Shown here: piece after piece, positions 8,606 to 13,559 of the stretch | Numbering within the stretch: position 1 is the stretch's first letter | How the letters are laid out: every line of letters starts with the position of its first letter | Origin: Thermus kawarayensis JCM 12314 | Lineage (GTDB): Bacteria; Deinococcota; Deinococci; Deinococcales; Thermaceae | Assembly (NCBI GenBank): GCA_001311545.1 | Contig: BBBL01000010.1 | Span: 1-13,559, forward strand | Length of the DNA stretch: 13,559 nucleotides | Direction: 5' to 3' | Notes under the pieces: model-generated | Told to the model about the DNA's origin: nothing | The model's input: only the letters and a program-made list of their open reading frames with translations | Database searches by the model: none | Translations under genes and position numbers: made by a program

Positions 8606-10229
8606 GTGTTGCGCCGCAAGCTCATCCTTATCTCCGCCTTGGGCATCCTCTTCTTCGGACTAGGCGTAGGCGGTGGTGCTTTTCTTCTGGTCAAAGACAG
8701 CCTAGAGCAGGGCCTCGAGGCCCAAGGGCAGGCCCAAGCCGCCCGCACCGCTACCCTTTTAGAAGAAGATCTCCTCCTCAACGACCTCTACGCCGCCTTC
8801 CGCAAGCTGGAGGAGCTTTCCAGCGAAGGCGTGCTGGGCTTCGTCTTAAACCCCCAAGGGAGGTGGTGGTGCACACCTTCCCCGGGGGCTTCCCGGTGGG
8901 GCTGAAGGCGTGGAACGGGAGGTTCCGCTTTAAAGGGCAACCTTACCGCCTCTTCCGCTATCCCATCGCAGGCGGGGAGTTGGGCCTCCTGGCCCTGGCC
9001 CTTCCGGAAAGGCCCTTGTGGAACAGCCTTCTCCGCTTCGCCGTTCTGGGCTTCTGGTTGGCCTTGGGAATCGGCGGCCTCGCCTTTGTGCTGGTAAGCC
9101 GGAGCGCCCGAACCTCCCTTCGGCCCCTAGAGGACATGGTGACCGCCGTCTTCGCCTGGGAAAAGGGCGAGGCGAAACCCTTGCCCCAGGTGGAAGGGGA
9201 GCTAGGCGTTTTGGCTAAAGCCCTGGGCGACTACCGCCAGGCCGTGGCCCGGCGGGAAGCGGAGCTTTCCCTCCTCAACCAGGTAGCGGAGGCGGTGAAC
9301 CAAGGGGGCACCTCTGAGGAGGTACTCCGGCAGGCTCTGGAGCCTTAGCGCAAAGCGGCTTCTTCCGCTGTGGAGAAGCTTGGCTGGGGGAGCGGGAGGT
9401 GGCCCGGGTCCTTTGCCCCTACCCGGAGGGAGAGGCCTGCCCCCTTCGGCGGGCGGGGAACGGTTACCACCTCCTGGAGTTTCCTGGGGCCCGCTTGGTC
9501 CTGGTCAGCGAGGCCCCCCAGGCCTTCTTGGAAGCCATCAGGTCCCCGGTAGAGGCTGGGCTTCACCGCGCCCGTTATGCAGAAGCCCTTAAGGAGCGGG
9601 CGGAAGAGCGCTCCCGCCTTCTCCAGGCCCTCCTCGAGGCCCAGGAGGCGGAACGGGCCCGCATCGCCCGGGACCTCCACGACCAGGTGGGCCAAGTCCT
9701 CACGGGGATTGACCTGGGCCTGAAGGCGGTTAAAGAAGGAAAGCTAGAGGCCATCCCTGCCCTGCAGGAGCTGGTGCGGAGCGCCATTCAAGACGTGCGC
9801 CTCCTCTCCCGTTCCCTACGTCCTTCGGCCTTGGACACCCTGGGCTTGGAAGCAGCTCTTAAACGCATGGCCGAGGAATTTACGGAACGCACTGGCATTC
9901 AGGTCAACCTCTTTTGCCACCTCCCAGGGCGCCTGCCCGAGGCACACGAAACCGCCCTGTACCGGGTCATCCAGGAGGCGCTCACCAACGTGGCCCGCCA
10001 TGCGGGAGCCCGGGGGGTTTCGGTGATCCTGCAACAGGAAGGGGACGAGGTGAACCTGGTGGTGGAGGACGACGGCCGGGGCTTTACCCAGGGAGCCCGA
10101 CCGGGGCTCGGGCTTCTAGGAATGCGGGAACGGGTGGAACTCCTAGGCGGACAGTTTCAGGTGGAGAGCCTCGAGAACCTAGGCACCACCCTCTACGCCC
10201 GCATCCCCTTGCGCGAGGTGAGGGCATGA
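8606..10229 (+). CDS. NarX-like membrane histidine kinase (two frame breaks)
   Basis: 541 aa restored. Order of parts: TM helix 1 (about 6-29), a periplasmic domain of about 115 residues, TM helix 2 (about 144-165), a HAMP-like linker and coiled coil (166-230), a GAF-like or NarX-type central region with Cys256, Cys271 and Cys279, a second coiled coil, a HisKA_3 dimerisation domain with ERARIARDLHDQVGQ (phospho-acceptor His359), and an HATPase domain with the N box (EALTNVARHAG), DDGRGF and GLGLLGMRER. It should autophosphorylate and pass phosphate to the next gene's product. The start is GTG 8606 (or TTG 8609), 2 nt after the lipoprotein stop. One G is missing at 8858-8860 and another near 9342; the second creates a false stop after LEP. 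Its stop overlaps the regulator start (ATGA). Confidence 0.85.
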
Positions 10230-10841
10230 CTCGCGTCTTTCTGGTGGATGATCACCCCGTGGTCCGGGCCGGGATCCGCTATCTCCTGCAGGGCCGTGTA
10301 GAGGTGGTAGGGGAAGCCGAGTCTGGGACCGAGGCCTTAAGCAGGATCCCCGAGGTAAAACCCGACGTGGTAGTCTTGGACATCGCCTTACCCGACATGG
10401 ATGGGATTCAGGTGGCAGAGAGACTCTGCGCTCTCCTTCCCAAAGTCCGCCTTCTCGCCCTTTCCATGTACGCCGAGCCCGAGTATGCCGAGCGCTTCCT
10501 TCAGGCTGGGGGTTCCGGCTACCTCCCCAAGGATGCGGTGGAGCGGGAGCTGCTGGACGCGGTTCTGGCCGTGGCCCGAGGCGAGCACTACCTGCCCCAG
10601 GACCTCTTATACCGCATGATCCAGGCCCAGGCCAACCGCAGGCCCGGACCTGAGGTTCTCACCGAGCGTGAGCTCCACGTGGTTCGCCTCCTGGCCCAGG
10701 GCTTTCCTATAAGGAAATCGCAGCCCACCTAGGCATCTCCGAGAAGACGGTGGCTACCCACCGCGAACGGGCCGGGGAAAAACTGGGCCTGAGGAGCCGG
10801 GCTGAGCTGGTGCGCTGGCCCTGGAGGAAAAACTGGTCTAG
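10226..10841 (+). CDS. NarL/LuxR-family response regulator (two frame breaks)
   Basis: 205 aa restored. The receiver domain has the acidic pair Asp8/Asp9, phospho-acceptor Asp52 (VVLDIALPDMDG), Ser80 and Lys102 (YLPKD). The C-terminal LuxR-type helix-turn-helix runs from LTERELHVVRLLAQGF to KTVATHRERAGEKLGLRSRAELVRWA. It is the cognate partner of the overlapping HisKA_3 kinase and the obvious candidate to control the divergent reductase operon. A T is missing near 10702-10704, in the middle of the DNA-binding domain, and a G near 10819-10820 close to the C-terminus; both corrections give exactly 206 codons ending at TAG 10839-10841. GAGGTGAGGG precedes the start. If the breaks were real, the regulator would have no DNA-recognition helix. 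Confidence 0.87.
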
Positions 10842-10880
10842 ATCCCCCGCCCAAGCCTACCTGCGGCCTGGGTGGGACCA

Positions 10881-10906
10881 CCCTATCCTGGCTACGCAGG
10901 ATAGGG
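10881..10906. terminator. 10-bp perfect hairpin downstream of the regulator gene
   Basis: CCCTATCCTG and CAGGATAGGG flank the loop GCTACG. It lies 40 nt after the regulator stop, where a terminator is expected. No U-run follows on either strand, so intrinsic termination is uncertain. A shorter overlapping stem (GGGTGG/CCACCC, 10870-10883) could compete with it. Confidence 0.45.
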
Positions 10907-10985
10907 GCCCCGGCCAAAACCTTCTTGCAGCTTCCTTGGGCGAAAAACTCACGAAAAAGGGTGTTAGAGGCTGTCGTAAAAGGGT

Positions 10986-10993
10986 GCTATACT
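10986..10993 (+). promoter_or_regulatory. Extended -10 (TGCTATACT) in the left end of the outer element
   Basis: The extended -10 sequence (TG, one base, TATACT) lies just inside the left inverted repeat, pointing inward, as expected of the former transposase promoter. It now reads into the left end of the IS3 element, antisense to its transposase gene. Confidence 0.4.
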
Positions 10994-11053
10994 TGTGGGG
11001 TGGTTCTTCGCAGTGTACTGCGCCCCTAAATTTGGACCACCTCACCGGTCAGT

Positions 11054-12195
11054 TTAGTCAGGGCTCCCACCCCCTTTCAACAGGCTGTCCACAAAAGCTT
11101 CAGGCGTCAGGTACCCTAAGGCCGAGTGCGGACGCTTGCGGTTGTACACCTCAAAGACGAACGCCTCCACCGATGCTCGCGCCTCCTCCAGAGTCCGGTA
11201 CTCCCGCAGGTCCACCCACTCCTCAAGGTAGCTTCGCTGACCCTTGATGGTCCGGATCAGCCGCTCCGCGTGCCCGTTCTCCCAGGGCCTCCCCGTCCCC
11301 GCGTAGCTCAGCCTCACCCCTAGCCCCAAAAGCCGCTCCACATAGGCCCTGGAGGTGTACTGCACCCCCCGGTCCCAATGGTGCACCTCGGGGCATCCCT
11401 CCCTAAGGGCCATCTCCAGCGCCGCAAGAGCAAGCCCCTGGGACAGCCTCGGCCCCAGGGCCACCCCCAGGATCTTGCGGGTGTGGAGGTCCATCACCAC
11501 CGCCAGATAGGCCACCCCCTCCCCCAGGACCACGTAGCTCAGGTCCGCCACCCACACCTGGTGAAAGCCGGTCACCTCAAGCCCAGGCAGGAGGTTCTTC
11601 ACCCCCTCCGGGAGAAGCTCTTCCGGGAGAGTGGTCCTGGGCTTGAGGGGCTTCCGGGTAAGGAGCAGGCCTTCCCTCCGCATCAGGGAGCGCACCCGCT
11701 TCTCCCCCACCCCGAAGCCCTCCCCCCGCAAGAGAGCGGCGAGGCGCCGGTATCCATACCGGGGCCAAGCCCTCGCCAGGGCCGCAAGCGGCCTCGGAGG
11801 ACCGCCTCCTCGGGATTGAGACCCTTAGGCCGGTAGTAGAAGGTGCTCCGGGGCACCCCAAGGGCCCGGCACAGCAGGCGGAGGGGGTAGGCTCCCTGGA
11901 GGGCCCTCACCAGCTCCCGCCTTTCCTTTGCCGGTAGAGTCCCGAGGCTTTTTTTTAGGACCTCCAGCTCCAGGGCCATCTGGCCGACCAAGCGTTCCAG
12001 TTCGCGGACGCGGGCCTCTTGTTCTGCGCAGCTATGGGAGAAGGCGGCATGGGCGTTATCCAAGAATTCCCGTTGCCACCTGTAGAGTACGGACTCTGCG
12101 ACCTCGTGAGCTCGGCAGGCTTCGGCCACGGTCCTTTGACCCGACAAGACCTCCAACACAATTTTTACCTTTTCCTTCGCTGACCACCTGCGCAT
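11054..12195 (-). CDS. IS3-family transposase, OrfA and OrfB in one frame after correction
   Basis: About 380 aa restored. The N-terminal OrfA part (1-85) has a helix-turn-helix (TVAEACRAHEVAESVLYRWQ) and a leucine-zipper-like coiled coil (VRELERLVGQMALELEVLKK). The OrfB part has an HTH_21-like segment and the rve integrase core with a complete DDE triad: Asp in QVWVADLSY, Asp in HHWDRGVQYTS and Glu in ENGHAERLI, with 35 residues between the last two. It ends with the usual NRKRPHSALGYLTPEAF. The start is ATG 12195, with GAAGGGG 7 nt upstream. One G is missing near 11782-11783; without it OrfB would be separate. The OrfA/OrfB boundary coincides with an A8 run (see that entry), so the apparent fusion may depend on the exact length of the run. 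The enzyme would be active if the frame is intact. Confidence 0.85.
11949..11956 (-). promoter_or_regulatory. A8 slippery run at the OrfA/OrfB junction
   Basis: Eight T on the plus strand are eight A in the transposase message (CTAAAAAAAAGCC). With eight A, OrfA and OrfB share a frame. With seven, OrfA would stop at TGA about 14 codons later and OrfB would lie in the -1 frame, the standard IS3 arrangement. Frameshifting or transcriptional slippage here would then set the ratio of products. Confidence 0.5.
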
Positions 12196-12260
12196 CTCGC
12201 TACCCCTTCAGGATACACCCCTCGGTCTCTCTCTTGGGGTGGTCCAAATTTGGGGCAGCA

Positions 12261-12299
12261 CTTCACTTGTTGGTGAAGCGGCTGGCCAGGGCCGCGTAG
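12261..12299 (+). pseudogene. C-terminal remnant of the outer element's transposase
   Basis: Directly right of the IS3 end, the plus strand reads LHLLVKRLARAA and TAG, 14 nt before the outer inverted repeat. A hydrophobic/basic tail of this kind just before the terminal repeat is typical of IS5/IS4-type transposases. The rest of the gene is missing. The first 18 nt (CTTCAC...GTGAAG) can also form a small hairpin. Confidence 0.4.
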
Positions 12300-12328
12300 C
12301 TTCCGTGGAGGGGTTTTACGACAGCCTC

Positions 12329-13304
<976 letters not shown>

Positions 13305-13310
13305 GCCTCC

Positions 13311-13316
13311 ACTATA
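13311..13316 (-). promoter_or_regulatory. -10 box TATAGT of hemB
   Basis: TATAGT on the minus strand ends 6 nt before the hemB ATG, so the transcript would be leaderless or nearly so. No good -35 lies 16-18 nt upstream; the tandem repeat at 13339-13378 begins about 22 nt upstream. Confidence 0.5.
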
Positions 13317-13338
13317 CCCCGGGTGGGGCTTCGCCTGC

Positions 13339-13378
13339 AGACTTGACCGGTATACCCCAGACTTGACCGTTATACCCC
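13339..13378. repeat. Tandem 20-bp repeat between hemB and the transposase fragment
   Basis: Two head-to-tail copies of AGACTTGACCGGTATACCCC (13339-13358) and AGACTTGACCGTTATACCCC (13359-13378), differing at one base. The TATACCCC part recurs in ACTATACCCC at 13311-13320, overlapping the hemB -10. On the plus strand, TTGACC at 13363-13368 with TAGACA at 13387-13392 (18-nt spacer) could serve as a promoter for the transposase. Confidence 0.75.
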
Positions 13379-13398
13379 TCTTGGGGTAGACAAGGGGC

Positions 13399-13539
13399 AT
13401 GACGCTGCGCGAAGCCTTGTCCCAGATCCCCGACCCCAGGGCCCACAACCGGCGGTATCCTTTGTGGGGTCTCTTGACGCTCATCTTGGTCAGGAGTTTT
13501 CACCCCGTATGCATTTCCGATGAGGAACGGACCTCCTGA
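13399..13539 (+). pseudogene. N-terminal fragment of an ISAs1-type (H-repeat) transposase
   Basis: A 46-codon frame. Residues 1-31 (MTLREALSQIPDPRAHNRRY, then PLWGLLTLILV) match the start of ISAs1/H-repeat-associated transposases, where IPDPR and a short hydrophobic helix are characteristic. From residue 32 (RSFHPVCISDEERTS) the similarity ends abruptly, at the left arm of a 9-bp inverted repeat, and a stop follows. So this is a broken 5' end, probably cut by another insertion or a rearrangement. AAGGGG immediately precedes the ATG. The catalytic domain is absent. Confidence 0.6.
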
Positions 13540-13541
13540 CC
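13488..13541. repeat. 9-bp inverted repeat at the break point of the transposase fragment
   Basis: GGTCAGGAG at 13488-13496 and CTCCTGACC at 13533-13541 are exact reverse complements 36 nt apart. The left arm begins where the similarity to ISAs1 transposase ends, so the 54-bp unit could be a tiny inserted element or the edge of one. The last 18 nt of the window show nothing further. Confidence 0.5.
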
Positions 13542-13559
13542 GGCCCCCTTGCCAGAAGA

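Larger units (their letters stand above)
11014..12260 (-). mobile_element. IS3-family insertion sequence (IS150-like ends)
   Basis: About 1.25 kb, with imperfect terminal inverted repeats. The left end reads TGTACTGCGCCCC at 11014, then AAATTTGGACCACC at 11028-11041. The right end carries the exact complement of the last 14 bases at 12238-12251 and terminates in CA at 12260. TG...CA ends of this composition are typical of IS3/IS150 elements. It contains one transposase gene on the minus strand. No clear target duplication abuts the ends; CTTC occurs at 11006-11009 and 12261-12264, but four bases separate the left copy from the TG. Confidence 0.8.

Noticed and set aside
7330..9348. A 672-codon plus-strand open frame that includes the binding lipoprotein and part of the kinase.
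   Set aside because: Its first 148 codons run antisense through ttrB. The lipoprotein signal peptide starts at 7774, and the fusion of lipoprotein and kinase regions comes from missing bases at 8378 and 8858 that shift the frame.
11006..12264. CTTC on both sides of the IS3 element as its target duplication.
   Set aside because: The left copy is four bases away from the terminal TG and the right copy abuts the CA, so the geometry does not fit without assuming extra sequence changes.

Overview
The window is chromosomal DNA from a Thermus-like bacterium. It is very GC-rich with G/C-ending codons, Shine-Dalgarno sites are AGGAGG-type, and DnaB and HemB closely resemble the Thermus proteins as I remember them (not searched). 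Almost every long gene is broken by one or more single-base losses next to short homopolymers. I count about 23, spread over essential and accessory genes alike, and adding the bases back restores complete proteins with whole codon counts. I read this as uncorrected sequencing or assembly error, not mass pseudogenisation. Residue numbers below refer to frame-restored proteins.

Layout, left to right. (1) 1-102: start of a lipoprotein gene on the minus strand, cut by the window edge. (2) 211-1549: replicative helicase dnaB, plus strand. (3) 1546-2097: a single-domain protoglobin, minus strand, whose stop codon shares a CTAG with the dnaB stop. (4) 2185-7634: a minus-strand respiratory operon in the order B-C-A: a Tat-exported protein with four [4Fe-4S] motifs, a ten-helix NrfD-type membrane subunit and a Tat-exported molybdopterin catalytic subunit. 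It ends at a strong palindromic terminator. (5) 7635-7773: a divergent promoter region with two mirror-image TATACT boxes. (6) 7774-10841: a plus-strand regulatory operon of a PhnD-type binding lipoprotein, a NarX-like histidine kinase and a LuxR-type response regulator. (7) 10964-12331: a relic of an IS (15-bp inverted repeats, TTA target duplication at the hemB stop codon) that holds an IS3-family element. (8) 12329-13304: hemB, minus strand. (9) 13339-13378: a tandem 20-bp repeat. (10) 13399-13539: the 5' fragment of an ISAs1-type transposase.

The centrepiece is regions 4-6. Gene order B-C-A next to a sensor with a PhnD-type ligand domain and a response regulator matches the ttrRS-ttrBCA tetrathionate reductase locus of enterobacteria. 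Here the sensor is split: the ligand-binding domain is a separate membrane-anchored lipoprotein and the kinase is NarX-like with its own periplasmic domain. The likely scheme is that the lipoprotein detects an oxidised sulfur (or related oxyanion) electron acceptor outside the membrane, the kinase and regulator respond, and the divergent reductase operon passes quinol electrons through C and B to the catalytic A subunit. The substrate cannot be fixed from sequence; tetrathionate, polysulfide/thiosulfate, selenate and arsenate are all open.
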